DNA of 17,428 bases, from positions 1-17,428 of the forward strand of contig JAKFXW010000187.1 of NCBI GenBank assembly GCA_021731185.1, given 5' to 3'. This DNA is from Gallionellaceae bacterium (GTDB lineage: Bacteria > Pseudomonadota > Gammaproteobacteria > Burkholderiales > Gallionellaceae). The position numbers were made by a program, and so were the translations under genes. Positions 7,399 through 15,632 of this stretch are shown piece after piece (the stretch's first letter is position 1; each line of letters starts with the position of its first letter). The notes beneath the pieces are model-generated. The model saw nothing but the letters and a program-made list of their open reading frames with translations. It was not told the DNA's origin and did no database searches.

Positions 7399-7426
7399 AA
7401 AAAAGCCCGTCATGCGGGCTTTTTTT
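7399..7426 (+). terminator. Intrinsic terminator of rpmB-rpmG
   Basis: An A-rich stem ending in AGCCCG pairs with CGGGCT across a five-base loop (TCATG) and is followed by a run of seven T. The A tract upstream makes it possibly bidirectional, so it could also stop minus-strand transcription coming from rlmM. Confidence 0.9.
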
Positions 7427-7481
7427 ATTTGACATGAAATATGAGCTATTCCAATTCTAATTTACTAAGCCTCCAATCTTG

Positions 7482-7517
7482 CTCCCTCATCCCAACCCTT
7501 CTCCCGAAGGGAGAAGG
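7482..7517. repeat. REP-like palindromic element
   Basis: CCTTCTCCC (7497-7505) and GGGAGAAGG (7509-7517) form a perfect nine-base-pair stem with a three-base GAA loop, preceded by CTCCCTCATCCCAAC. This resembles dispersed intergenic palindromes with a CCCTCATCCCAACCCT-type head seen in many proteobacteria. It lies between two convergent genes, where such elements are common. It could also terminate rlmM, although it lacks a T tract. Confidence 0.5.
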
Positions 7518-7526
7518 ACAATGGAA

Positions 7527-8555
7527 TTATTTGACGGTTAGAAACACCGTCACTTCTTCTCTATCATGGTACAAATGTTTGGCTTTTAAGCGGTAGCGTA
7601 TGCCTTTTGCGCCAAGTACAGTCTGGATTTCATGCAGCGCCTGGGTCAGTGCATCCAAACGTTTTTTCATTGGCAGCTTAAGATTAAACATTGCGTGTTG
7701 TGTGAGTCCGCTTGCCACCCAATCTGCGATGAGTGTGGCGACCCGCCCTGGTTGTTCGACCATGTCGCAAACCAGCCAATTTACTGGCTTGTTGGGGCGA
7801 TAGCGAAAGCCATCTTGCCGCAGGTGTTTGATGGCGGGATGTTTTTCCGCCACGCTTTTGAGTGGGCCATTATCGATAGCGGTGACTTTTAACCCGTGCT
7901 GCACCAGTTGCCATGTCCAGCCGCCGGGTGCTGCGCCTAAATCAACGGCGCTCATACCGGGGACTATCCATTTCTTTTGTTCATCTGCGTTAAGCAATAT
8001 GGCAAATGCTTCTGCTAATTTTAAGTAAGAGCGGCTAGGTGCATCGTGGGGCATTTTTTGCCGCAGGATGCCCATGTGCCACGGCGCGCTATTTTGCGGG
8101 ATGCTGCTGCCGATGAGTGCGCGATTTTGGTTGGTAAAAAAGATGTGTAGGCGGGGAAGGGCGGGGTCGTTGACCAACATGCCATTGGCAATGAGCGGCG
8201 CTTCTAGCAACGGTTGAAAACGCTGGGTAAAGCTAGACAATGTTTTACCATCGTTGGTGTCGGGCGTTTCCAGCCACAGCGCGCCAAATTTTTTTGGTGC
8301 ATTCACTAAATTGGAAAGCGCTTGTAGCAAAGGCGTGAGCCTATCGCGCTGAGGCAAATCAGAGATTTCTCCATGCCAGCTGATGAGCTGTCGCGCAAAA
8401 ATCAATTGGTCAAACTGTAAGTGTGGCTTGCCTTGCACCAGGATAAAACCACTGTCGGATTGTGCCTCCAGTTGGAGCGCGTTGGTTTCCTGTGCGCATT
8501 CTTTTTCAAATCCGGGGCGGCAGTAGAGTAGCCATTTAGGTATTTTATTGGTCAT
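7527..8555 (-). CDS. rlmM: 23S rRNA C2498 2'-O-ribose methyltransferase RlmM
   Basis: The 342-residue protein matches RlmM, which uses S-adenosylmethionine to methylate the ribose of C2498 in 23S rRNA. It starts MTNKIPKWLLYCRPGFEKEC and has an N-terminal THUMP-like RNA-binding region. The Rossmann-type methyltransferase domain starts near residue 175. The SAM-binding segment is AVDLGAAPGGW (203-213). Lys179, Asp264 (VCDMVEQP) and Lys293 (NLKLPMKKR), with the Glu of HDREEV near the end, fit the K-D-K-E catalytic tetrad. It is slightly shorter than the E. coli protein of 366 residues. It is divergent from the HAD gene. Confidence 0.93.
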   Translation of the reverse strand: MTNKIPKWLLYCRPGFEKECAQETNALQLEAQSDSGFILVQGKPHLQFDQLIFARQLISWHGEISDLPQRDRLTPLLQALSNLVNAPKKFGALWLETPDTNDGKTLSSFTQRFQPLLEAPLIANGMLVNDPALPRLHIFFTNQNRALIGSSIPQNSAPWHMGILRQKMPHDAPSRSYLKLAEAFAILLNADEQKKWIVPGMSAVDLGAAPGGWTWQLVQHGLKVTAIDNGPLKSVAEKHPAIKHLRQDGFRYRPNKPVNWLVCDMVEQPGRVATLIADWVASGLTQHAMFNLKLPMKKRLDALTQALHEIQTVLGAKGIRYRLKAKHLYHDREEVTVFLTVK

Positions 8556-8639
8556 GTTGGCATTATGCGGAATCGCAAAGTAATAAGCTAAAAATGTTAA
8601 TATCCGCGCCTTGTTTTCTTGCAGTTTGTTTATTAAAAA

Positions 8640-9296
8640 ATGGCAAAACGTTACGATTTAATTGTGTTTGATTGGGATGGCACGGTGATGGATTCGACGG
8701 CGGTGATCGCAGGTTCGATTCAATCGGCGTGCCGCGATTTGGATTTACCCATACCGTCGGATGAAGCTGCGCGACATGTGATTGGCTTGGGGCTGCAACA
8801 GGCTTTGAATCATGCGGTGCCGAGCTTAAGTGAGGCGATGTACGATGAATTTGTGCAGCGTTATCGGCATCATTTTTTTTCGCAGGAAAATTCTATGCCT
8901 CTGTTTGCTGGTGCGTATGAAACCATCGCAGAATTACACAGTCAAGGCTATTGGCTGGCGGTGGCAACGGGTAAAACGCGGCATGGTTTAACGCGAGCGT
9001 TTGAGGCATGTGGCTTACAGCCATTTTTTCACGCCTCACGCACCGCCGATGAAACTCATTCCAAACCGCACCCGGCCATGCTGCTGGAAATTATGGATGA
9101 GCTGGGCGTAGCGGCTACGCGTGTGCTGATGGTGGGGGATACCACGCATGATTTGCACATGGCAAAGAGTGCGGGGGTGAGTGCGCTGGGGGTAACTTAC
9201 GGCGCACATCCTAAACATCATTTAAGCGCATTACAGCCGCTGGCTTTGCTGGATGATTTTGCTGGTCTAAGAGCGTGGTTTAAAGCACACGCCTGA
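8640..9296 (+). CDS. HAD-IA family phosphatase (phosphoglycolate phosphatase-like)
   Basis: This is a 218-residue haloacid dehalogenase-fold hydrolase. Motif I is FDWDGTVMDS with nucleophile Asp11 and acid/base Asp13. Motif II is the Thr of VATGKT, motif III the Lys of SKPHP, and motif IV GDTTHDL. The helical cap between motifs I and II places it in subclass IA, which includes phosphoglycolate phosphatase and pyrophosphatase-like enzymes. The exact substrate cannot be read from sequence. No Shine-Dalgarno sequence precedes the ATG at 8640, but motif I starts ten residues in, so a later start is impossible. It precedes sppA by 93 bases, an order I recall from betaproteobacteria (often after rluC, absent here). 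Confidence 0.85.
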   Translation: MAKRYDLIVFDWDGTVMDSTAVIAGSIQSACRDLDLPIPSDEAARHVIGLGLQQALNHAVPSLSEAMYDEFVQRYRHHFFSQENSMPLFAGAYETIAELHSQGYWLAVATGKTRHGLTRAFEACGLQPFFHASRTADETHSKPHPAMLLEIMDELGVAATRVLMVGDTTHDLHMAKSAGVSALGVTYGAHPKHHLSALQPLALLDDFAGLRAWFKAHA

Positions 9297-9389
9297 TATA
9301 CTGAAACATAAATTAAACCCGCTGCAGCTTAAATTGCAGGGTATATTGGGTTGGGTGTCTTAAGTTATTAAATATTGAAGGGAACATTC

Positions 9390-10334
9390 ATGTCAGATCA
9401 ACAAAACTGGGAGCGCAGCGTACTGGAAAAGCTTGCTATGACCGCTATCCAGGAGCAACGCCGAGCGCGTCACTGGGGTATCTTTTTTAAGGTACTGACC
9501 TTTGGTTATCTTTTTATTTTGCTGGCCTTATTCATGGGGTGGACGGGTAAAGCGGATACGACGCTATCGAGTGGGAAGCATACTGCGTTGGTGGAATTAA
9601 GCGGAGTAATCTCATCGGGTTCGGCTGCAAATTCAGAAAGGCTAATCGGCAGCCTGCAAGCAGCCTTCAAGCACAAAGGCACACAGGCCGTGCTGTTGCG
9701 CTCTAACAGCCCCGGCGGTAGCCCAGTGCAATCGGGTTATGTGAACGATGAGATTCACCGGCTACGTGCCAAGTATCCCAATATTCCCATCTATTCAGTG
9801 GTGGAAGATATATGTGCGTCTGGTTGCTATTACATCGTGGCGGCAACGGATAAAATATTTGTGAACAAGGCCAGCCTGGTCGGTTCCATTGGTGTGTTGA
9901 TGGATGGCTTTGGCTTTACGGGTGCGATGGGGAAACTCGGCGTGGAGCGGCGCTTAATTACCGCAGGAGAAAATAAAGGCTTCATGGATCCTTTTGCACC
10001 CGTTAATCCTGTACATCAGGAACATGCTAAAAAAATGCTGGAGGAAATACATCAGCAATTTATTAATGTCGTGAAGCAAGGACGCGGCAAGCGTTTGAAA
10101 GAAGAAACGGGAGTGTTCAGCGGCTTGATTTGGACTGGTCAAAAAAGTATCGATATGGGATTAGCCGATGAAATAGGCAGTGTGGAGAGTGTGGCGCGCG
10201 ACGTGGTGAAGGCTGAGGATATTGTGGATTTTACCAAGCATGAAAACTTCTCTGAGCGGCTGGCTAAGCGCCTCGGTGCAGGGATGGCGAGTGCGCTGGG
10301 GTTGAATAACAGTACTGATTTTAGCTTACGCTAG
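9390..10334 (+). CDS. sppA: Signal peptide peptidase SppA (S49 family), short form
   Basis: This is a 314-residue inner-membrane protease that degrades released signal peptides. One membrane segment near residues 31-48 (VLTFGYLFILLALFMGW) anchors a periplasmic S49 domain. The nucleophile is probably Ser144 in ICASGCYYI and the general base Lys196 in AGENKGFMDPF, matching the Ser-Lys dyad spacing of short SppA enzymes. The start at 9390 is preferred over the in-frame ATG at 9375 because GAAGGGA lies just upstream of 9390. The last codons and stop overlap a 15-bp tandem repeat, which may have altered the C-terminus. Confidence 0.92.
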   Translation: MSDQQNWERSVLEKLAMTAIQEQRRARHWGIFFKVLTFGYLFILLALFMGWTGKADTTLSSGKHTALVELSGVISSGSAANSERLIGSLQAAFKHKGTQAVLLRSNSPGGSPVQSGYVNDEIHRLRAKYPNIPIYSVVEDICASGCYYIVAATDKIFVNKASLVGSIGVLMDGFGFTGAMGKLGVERRLITAGENKGFMDPFAPVNPVHQEHAKKMLEEIHQQFINVVKQGRGKRLKEETGVFSGLIWTGQKSIDMGLADEIGSVESVARDVVKAEDIVDFTKHENFSERLAKRLGAGMASALGLNNSTDFSLR

Positions 10335-10390
10335 ATGTGCTAAAACTAGATGTGCTAAAACTAGGCGTGCTGAAACCAGATGCGCTGAAA
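10331..10390. repeat. Four imperfect tandem copies of a 15-bp unit
   Basis: Units CTAGATGTGCTAAAA (10331-10345 and 10346-10360), CTAGGCGTGCTGAAA (10361-10375) and CCAGATGCGCTGAAA (10376-10390) follow head to tail. The first unit contains the sppA stop codon. The array ends six bases before the 3' end of convergent tesA. The first two copies are identical and the later two have drifted. Confidence 0.85.
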
Positions 10391-10396
10391 AATTAA

Positions 10397-11014
10397 TCAA
10401 AGTAGCGGCTGCAAATGGGGCAGGATATTTTGTAAAATCTGTGCCTGAGCGGCAGCCGTGGGATGTAAATTATCCGCTTGAAATTGCTCCGGGGTGATTC
10501 CATCCAACAGAAATGGAACCAGTGTTACCTTGAATTTTTGGGCAAGACTTGGGTACATGGCCTTGAATTTTTTGGTGTAGCCATCGCCATAATTGGGCGG
10601 GAGTTGCATTCCTGCCAGAATTACTTGTGCGCCGGATTTTTTAATATCCTGAATCAATCGGCTTAGATCAGCGTGTATGTCCGCCACTGGCCTGCCGCGC
10701 AACGCATCGTTGGCACCCAGTTCGAGAATCACAATACTAGGCTGATGTTCACGCACGGCCTTGGTGAGGCGGCGCACCCCGCCGTTGGCCGTTTCACCGC
10801 TGATGCTGACATTGACGATTTGATATTGCGGGTGGCTTTGTTGCAGCGATTGCTGCATTAAGTTGACCCATCCGGCACTACGAGAAATACCATAAGCTGC
10901 TGACAGGCTATCACCGAAGACCATAATAGTAGGTTGTTGCGCCACACTGGAGTGGGACACCAGCAAACCCGCAGCAATGCATAAAATTAATTTTAAGAAA
11001 GAATATATTTTCAT
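10397..11014 (-). CDS. tesA: TesA-type periplasmic GDSL esterase/lysophospholipase
   Basis: The 205-residue precursor has a signal peptide (residues 1-25, probable cleavage after VAQ-preceding Ala25). It has all four SGNH blocks: GDSLSAAYG with nucleophile Ser36, the Gly of SGETANGG (block II), GANDALRG with Asn102 (block III), and Asp181-x-x-His184 in DNLHP (block V). Family members hydrolyse thioesters, esters and lysophospholipids in the periplasm. The ATG at 11012-11014 gives a normal signal peptide. The frame is open further upstream but that extension overlaps the divergent ABC gene and is not credible. No clear ribosome binding site is seen. It is divergent from a YbbA-like gene, the same neighbourhood as in E. 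coli. Confidence 0.92.
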   Translation of the reverse strand: MKIYSFLKLILCIAAGLLVSHSSVAQQPTIMVFGDSLSAAYGISRSAGWVNLMQQSLQQSHPQYQIVNVSISGETANGGVRRLTKAVREHQPSIVILELGANDALRGRPVADIHADLSRLIQDIKKSGAQVILAGMQLPPNYGDGYTKKFKAMYPSLAQKFKVTLVPFLLDGITPEQFQADNLHPTAAAQAQILQNILPHLQPLL

Positions 11015-11726
11015 GGCAGACATTGTGCAGGCAGCGAACCTGGGTAAGCAAGTAGAAAGTGGCGGACAGCCTCTGACTATTTTGCATGAGATTAATTTTT
11101 CTGTGAAGGCGGGTGAAAGTCTGGCGATTCTGGGCGCGTCCGGTTCGGGTAAATCCACTCTGCTAGGGCTATTAGCTGGGCTGGATACTCCCAGCAATGG
11201 GACGGTTTATCTGGATGGCCATGATCTATCGGCCTTGGATGAAGATGGTCGTGCACGTTTGCGTGGTCGCCTGGCAGGGTTTGTGTTTCAGTCATTTCAA
11301 TTATTGCCAGCCTTGTCTGCACTTGAGAATGTGATGCTGCCGCTGGAGTTGCATACTGCCAGTAATCTTCCAGCAAGTAAGCTTCCGGCAATTAACAATC
11401 ATTCAATCAGTATTCAGGAGCGCGCCCGTCAGGCGTTACAAAAAGTAGGCTTGGCGGCGCGCGTGACACACCTGCCCAAACATTTGTCCGGTGGTGAGCA
11501 ACAGCGTGTCGCCATTGCCCGCGCCTTTGTCGGGCAACCTAAAATCTTATTTGCCGATGAACCGACTGGCAATCTCGATGCCACTACAGGAGCGCAGATT
11601 ATCGAATTATTGTTGGAGTTAAATCGCGCTCACGGCACGACCTTAATTTTAGTCACCCATGATGAAGCATTGGCGCGCCGTTGTAATCGACAAATACATT
11701 TGGCGGCTGGTCGAATTGTAATATGA
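11013..11726 (+). CDS. ybbA: ABC transporter ATP-binding protein, YbbA/LolD-like
   Basis: This 237-residue nucleotide-binding subunit has Walker A GASGSGKST (41-49), the Q-loop in VFQSFQLLP, signature LSGGE (158-162), Walker B ILFADEP with Asp182-Glu183, and the H-loop histidine in VTHDE. This is the MacB/LolD-like class that powers FtsX-type permeases. I chose the ATG at 11013, whose first two bases are shared with the tesA start codon on the other strand. An upstream in-frame ATG at 10977 would add 12 lysine-rich residues. A short extra loop (NLPASKLPA) follows the Q-loop region. It is 13 bases upstream of its permease partner and very likely co-transcribed. The substrate is unknown, and in E. 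coli the YbbA-YbbP function is also poorly defined. Confidence 0.9.
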   Translation: MADIVQAANLGKQVESGGQPLTILHEINFSVKAGESLAILGASGSGKSTLLGLLAGLDTPSNGTVYLDGHDLSALDEDGRARLRGRLAGFVFQSFQLLPALSALENVMLPLELHTASNLPASKLPAINNHSISIQERARQALQKVGLAARVTHLPKHLSGGEQQRVAIARAFVGQPKILFADEPTGNLDATTGAQIIELLLELNRAHGTTLILVTHDEALARRCNRQIHLAAGRIVI

Positions 11727-11739
11727 GGCATATCTGAGC

Positions 11740-14262
11740 ATGACTGGAAATATTTTTCGACTATCCTTCAACATGCTGCGCCGCGATTGGCGTGCAGGCG
11801 AGTGGCGCGTATTACTGCTGGCACTGGTGTTGGCGGTGGGTAGCATGTCAACTGTAGGCTTGTTTGCCGACCGCGTGCGACAGGCTTTGCAACAGGAAGC
11901 CACTAGTTTGTTGGGCGCAGATTTACGTGTCACCTCAACCCGCGTTATCTCGCCCGAGTATCGCGCGGCTGCACTGCAACGCAACTTGGCCGTCGTGACG
12001 AGCGCAGTTTTTCCGAGCATGGTATCGCGCGCCCAGGCAATTTCACGCGATCAGGCAACTTCACGCGCTCAGGCAGCGTCGGCTGACGCGCAAACCATAT
12101 TGACGGAAATCATGGCGGTGGGGCAAGGCTATCCCTTGCGCGGGAAAATTGAGATTGATGATGGAACACCGCACGAGGCTACCGGCATTCCCCAGCGTGG
12201 TACGGTGTGGGGTGATGCGCGATTGATACAGCGGCTGAATTTAGAAATTGGCGATGAAATTAATCTGGGCACACTGCGTTTGCGCGTGGCTGCGCGCATT
12301 GTGCGCGATGTCGATCAAGCAGTGGGCTTTGCCAGCTTTGCGCCGCGTGTTTTGTTAAATTTAGAAGATTTATCAAGTAGCGGATTGGTGCAGGAAGGCA
12401 GTCGCATCAGCCATCGTTTATTGATAGCGGGCGAGCCGAACAAAGTCAGTGAATTGCGAAGCTGGCTGGTCGAGCGTTTGCAGTTGAGCGAAAAAATAGA
12501 AGACGTGCGCGATGCGCGTCCCGAGATACGCACCGCACTGGAACGCGCCGAAAATTTTCTAGGCCTGGCCGCATTAACCGCTGTTGTGCTGGCAGGTGTG
12601 GCGTTAGCGTTGGCTGCGCGGCAATTCATTACGCGGCATCTGGACACCTGCGCCATGCTGCGTTGTCTCGGTGCCAGTCAGGCACAGGTGCTGCAAATTT
12701 TCCTGTATCAATTTTTGTTGCTTGGATTTTTTGCGGTGATATTCGGTTGCATCATAGGCTACGCCGTGCAGGCAGGATTGGTGCAAACCATTGCTGCCAT
12801 GCGTGATGCAAATCTACCCACCCCCAGTTGGATGCCCATCTGGCAGGCATCCATTAGCGGCTTGGCACTGCTGTTGGGCTTTGCATTTTTGCCACTGTGG
12901 CAACTAAAAAGTGTTTCTCCACTGCGGGTAATTCGTCGCGAATTGGGCATTCCCGAAGCACGCACAGGTTTGTTGTATGGTTTGGGTGGGGTTGTGTTGG
13001 GTGGATTGTTTTTGTGGCAAGCGGGTTCACTCAAGCTGGGTTTCATCGTGTTGGGCGGCTTGGCTGGAGGATTGTTAATCTTTGGATTGCTGGCCTGGTT
13101 GGCGTTGCGTGCTTTGTCCAAAATACCGCTGGCGGGCAATCGGGCACTGACCAATCTCGCGCAACATGGTCGCACGAACGCCTTGCAAATAGTTGCACTC
13201 AGTTTGGGCGGCATGGCGTTGCTGCTGCTGACATTTGTGCGTGGAGATTTGTTGGACAACTGGCGTACCCGTTTACCGCCCGACGCGCCCAATCGATTTT
13301 TAGTTAATATACAGGCCGATCAACGTGAGCCGTTATTGAATTTTTTTACCGCGCAAAAAATAAATACCCCTAAACTTTTTCCCATGGTGCGTGGTCGTTT
13401 GATCGCCATCAATCACCGCGCCATAAGCGGTGATGATTACCCAGAACCGCGCGCACGCTCGCTGGTGGAACGCGAATTTAATTTATCCTGGTCTGAAAAT
13501 ATGCCGAGCGGCAATGAATTAGTGCAAGGCCGATGGTGGATGCAACCAACTGAATCTGCATTGTCAGTCGAAGAAGGCATCGCCAAAACTCTGGGTATTC
13601 ATATTGGCGATACGCTGACTTACGATGTGGCGGGTAGTCAATTCAGTGCGGAGGTAGTTAATTTTCGCAGGTTAAACTGGGATTCCATGCAAGTAAATTT
13701 CTTTGTGGTTGCCACGCCCGCGCTACTGGAAAATTTTACCACCAGTTACCTCACCAGTTTTCATTTGCCCGCAGACCAAGTGCGTGCAGGAGATAAGCTG
13801 GCTACGACTTTCCCTAATCTTCTGATAATTAACACTGAAGCGGTGATTGAGCAAGTGCGTAACATCGTCGAGCAGATTGCACAAACAGTCAGCGCGATTT
13901 TCATGTTCACCCTGCTCAGCGGACTGGCAGTTTTATACGCTGCGCTACTGGCGATGCAGGATGAGCGCATTCATCAAACCGCAATATTGCGAACACTGGG
14001 GGCAGATAGTCGCTATTTGCGCAAATTACACCTGACAGAATTTGCCGTGCTAGGCGCGTTAAGCGGTCTCTTCTCGGCAGCAGGGGCCGCGTTACTGGGA
14101 TGGGTGATAGCTAATCAAGTGTTGGATATTCCCTATAGACCGGGCATCATGCTTTTACTAACAGGTGTCGGCGGTGGCACGGTAATTGTCACCTTGGCGG
14201 GCTGGTTGGCGACACGACGCGTGGCTAACATGTCGCCACTGCGAGTGTTACAGTCAGCGTGA
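11740..14262 (+). CDS. ybbP: FtsX-like ABC permease, YbbP type
   Basis: This 840-residue inner-membrane protein has two FtsX-like units. The first membrane helix is near residues 24-42, and a periplasmic domain runs from about 45 to 265. Membrane helices are seen near 275-295, 320-350, 365-385, 410-465 and 485-500. A second periplasmic domain (about 505-710) precedes the last helices (about 715-835). It is the permease partner of the ATPase encoded just upstream. Residues 96-113 are three six-residue repeats (SRAQAI, SRDQAT, SRAQAA) encoded by 18-bp DNA repeats, probably an in-frame expansion in the periplasmic domain. The final 70 codons are duplicated further downstream at 16584-16809. Confidence 0.88.
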   Translation: MTGNIFRLSFNMLRRDWRAGEWRVLLLALVLAVGSMSTVGLFADRVRQALQQEATSLLGADLRVTSTRVISPEYRAAALQRNLAVVTSAVFPSMVSRAQAISRDQATSRAQAASADAQTILTEIMAVGQGYPLRGKIEIDDGTPHEATGIPQRGTVWGDARLIQRLNLEIGDEINLGTLRLRVAARIVRDVDQAVGFASFAPRVLLNLEDLSSSGLVQEGSRISHRLLIAGEPNKVSELRSWLVERLQLSEKIEDVRDARPEIRTALERAENFLGLAALTAVVLAGVALALAARQFITRHLDTCAMLRCLGASQAQVLQIFLYQFLLLGFFAVIFGCIIGYAVQAGLVQTIAAMRDANLPTPSWMPIWQASISGLALLLGFAFLPLWQLKSVSPLRVIRRELGIPEARTGLLYGLGGVVLGGLFLWQAGSLKLGFIVLGGLAGGLLIFGLLAWLALRALSKIPLAGNRALTNLAQHGRTNALQIVALSLGGMALLLLTFVRGDLLDNWRTRLPPDAPNRFLVNIQADQREPLLNFFTAQKINTPKLFPMVRGRLIAINHRAISGDDYPEPRARSLVEREFNLSWSENMPSGNELVQGRWWMQPTESALSVEEGIAKTLGIHIGDTLTYDVAGSQFSAEVVNFRRLNWDSMQVNFFVVATPALLENFTTSYLTSFHLPADQVRAGDKLATTFPNLLIINTEAVIEQVRNIVEQIAQTVSAIFMFTLLSGLAVLYAALLAMQDERIHQTAILRTLGADSRYLRKLHLTEFAVLGALSGLFSAAGAALLGWVIANQVLDIPYRPGIMLLLTGVGGGTVIVTLAGWLATRRVANMSPLRVLQSA
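12025..12078 (+). repeat. Three in-frame 18-bp tandem repeats inside the permease gene
   Basis: Three 18-base units (12025-12042, 12043-12060, 12061-12078) share the core CGCG-N-YCAGGCA and encode SRAQAI, SRDQAT and SRAQAA. The unit length keeps the frame, so copy number could vary without breaking the protein. Confidence 0.8.
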
Positions 14263-14540
14263 CTCACTTTTTCGGCAATGAGTTATACTATGTTGTAAAG
14301 CGTATTTTTTTATTTTTTGTGGTATATTTGTGGCATACTTTTGTACAACGTAAAACGGTGACTGCACATTTTTGGTGATTGTTGCAGCTAATCAAGCCAG
14401 ATTTTTAGTAGAAAAGTGGCAATTTCGCCACAAACATTAAGTGAGGGTGAATATGTCATGATTATCGAAATGCGATGATGGAGTGTATAACAGTTAAAGC
14501 GACAAGTAATAATTTACTTTAAACATTTTAAGGAGCAGTC
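14263..14540. other. AT-rich intergenic region upstream of the 275-residue barrel gene
   Basis: These 278 bases hold no coding signal. A small hairpin, GTGGC-N6-GCCAC, lies at 14416-14431. The first 22 bases after the permease stop match those after the downstream permease-tail copy, and similarity ends at GAGTT (14280-14284). I see no confident sigma70 promoter, although one must lie here if the downstream gene is expressed. Confidence 0.5.
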
Positions 14541-15368
14541 ATGAAAAGGTTATCAATTCTATCTGTAGCTGTATTGTTCACGGCAGTTAGCATAGTGCCA
14601 GCTATGGCAGGTCCATCAAGAGCCATTGTTCAGGAAATGGGTTCTACGATCGAGAAAGATGAAGTCAATATTGATGTGGATTGGCTTTCAACTGATTTAA
14701 ACGTAGTTGGTACCACTACCGCTACCATCGGTGGCGGTAACGGAAGCATTGGAGGCCTTGCTCTGTCCTCCGTCAATGTCGGTCTGGCTGATGGCTTGGA
14801 GCTGCGTCTTGGACGTCTTCCAGGTCTTAAGAGTTATATAAGCGGACTTGCCAATGACAGCAGCCTTGGCTTAACTGTGAAAGGTGCAATTCCTGGCGTT
14901 CCTGGTCTTGCAGCTTGGCTTGGCTATGGCTCCAAAACCACAAAGGATAGCCTTCCTGCCAATAATGCCGGAGACACCGAGGCATCATCTATGAGGCTTG
15001 GCGCAGCCTATACCTTGACTGGTCCTGTGATTGTCAACGGTACTCTCGATTATGGCGTGGATACAGCAAAGTCGGCAGGAGTATCTGCAGTTGATACAAA
15101 GACAACGGCTGTCGCAATTGCAGCACTTTATCCATTGAAATCCAATGTCCTTGTTGGTGTGGAATATCACTATGCCAGTGTTGATGTAGGTGCAACAAAA
15201 TACACTGTTACTGCGCCCGCAATTGGTGCAAGGGTTATAGCAGGGAGCTTCACAATTGATGCTATAGCAGTGTTTTCACCGAACGTAAAACCGGATACAG
15301 GCGGTTCTACTGATATAAACACAACAACTATTGGCGTTCCAACATTAAGGGTAAACTACAAGTTCTAA
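14541..15368 (+). CDS. Predicted outer-membrane beta-barrel protein, 275 residues
   Basis: The family is not recognised. The protein has a signal peptide (residues 1-23, ending PAMA) and then alternating short amphipathic segments rich in Gly, Thr, Val and Ala. It ends VNYKF, with the C-terminal Phe preceded by alternating hydrophobics, as expected for the BAM-recognised last strand of a barrel. Segments such as SMRLGAAYTL and LVGVEYHYASVDVG look like transmembrane strands. A strong ribosome binding site (AAGGAG) precedes the ATG and a strong terminator follows. Codon use appears different from the housekeeping genes to the left. It lies, with a transposase fragment, in a block absent from the parallel copy downstream, which suggests acquisition. 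A porin-like or attachment role is possible but not shown. Confidence 0.7.
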   Translation: MKRLSILSVAVLFTAVSIVPAMAGPSRAIVQEMGSTIEKDEVNIDVDWLSTDLNVVGTTTATIGGGNGSIGGLALSSVNVGLADGLELRLGRLPGLKSYISGLANDSSLGLTVKGAIPGVPGLAAWLGYGSKTTKDSLPANNAGDTEASSMRLGAAYTLTGPVIVNGTLDYGVDTAKSAGVSAVDTKTTAVAIAALYPLKSNVLVGVEYHYASVDVGATKYTVTAPAIGARVIAGSFTIDAIAVFSPNVKPDTGGSTDINTTTIGVPTLRVNYKF

Positions 15369-15432
15369 CATTTTTCATGGAGCGATTAGCCCATCGTACT
15401 CGAGAAAATTAAAGTACTTCTATTCGTTTTTA

Positions 15433-15461
15433 GTCGGCGGAGTTGTCCGCCGACATTTTTT
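15433..15461 (+). terminator. Intrinsic terminator after the 275-residue barrel gene
   Basis: A perfect nine-base-pair stem GTCGGCGGA / TCCGCCGAC with a GTTG loop is followed by ATTTTTT. It lies 64 bases after the stop codon. Confidence 0.92.
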
Positions 15462-15463
15462 AC

Positions 15464-15632
15464 AGCAATAAAGCGCAGCACCATCACGTTGTCAGCGCGT
15501 TTCAATCGGGCATAATCGAAACGTCGCACGGTGCGTGCGATGAGTAATTCTGTCCATCATGAAATCCATCGCCGCGGTTCCGGTTAAAAAGGCCTGCAAA
15601 TCGGCCAGAGTATGCAGTTATTCGTCGTTCAT
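15464..15632 (-). pseudogene. Decayed N-terminal fragment of an integrase-core (IS481/IS3-like) transposase
   Basis: On the minus strand, starting at an ATG at 15630-15632, the fragments MNDE, then after a stop LHTLADLQAFLTGTAAMDF, then after a frame change RRFDYARLKRADNVMVLRF can be read. This order resembles the N-terminal part of DDE transposases in which a short TLA-x-L-x-x-FL-x-GT helix is followed by FxYxxLxRADKGVVLRY. At least one stop and one frameshift are present. The fragment ends at the neighbouring terminator, with the catalytic core missing. It is a non-functional relic. The family name is recalled from pattern and not verified. Confidence 0.45.

Noticed and set aside
10331..10390. 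Tandem repeats as a CRISPR array
   Set aside because: Units are only 15 bases, directly adjacent without spacers, and no cas genes are present.
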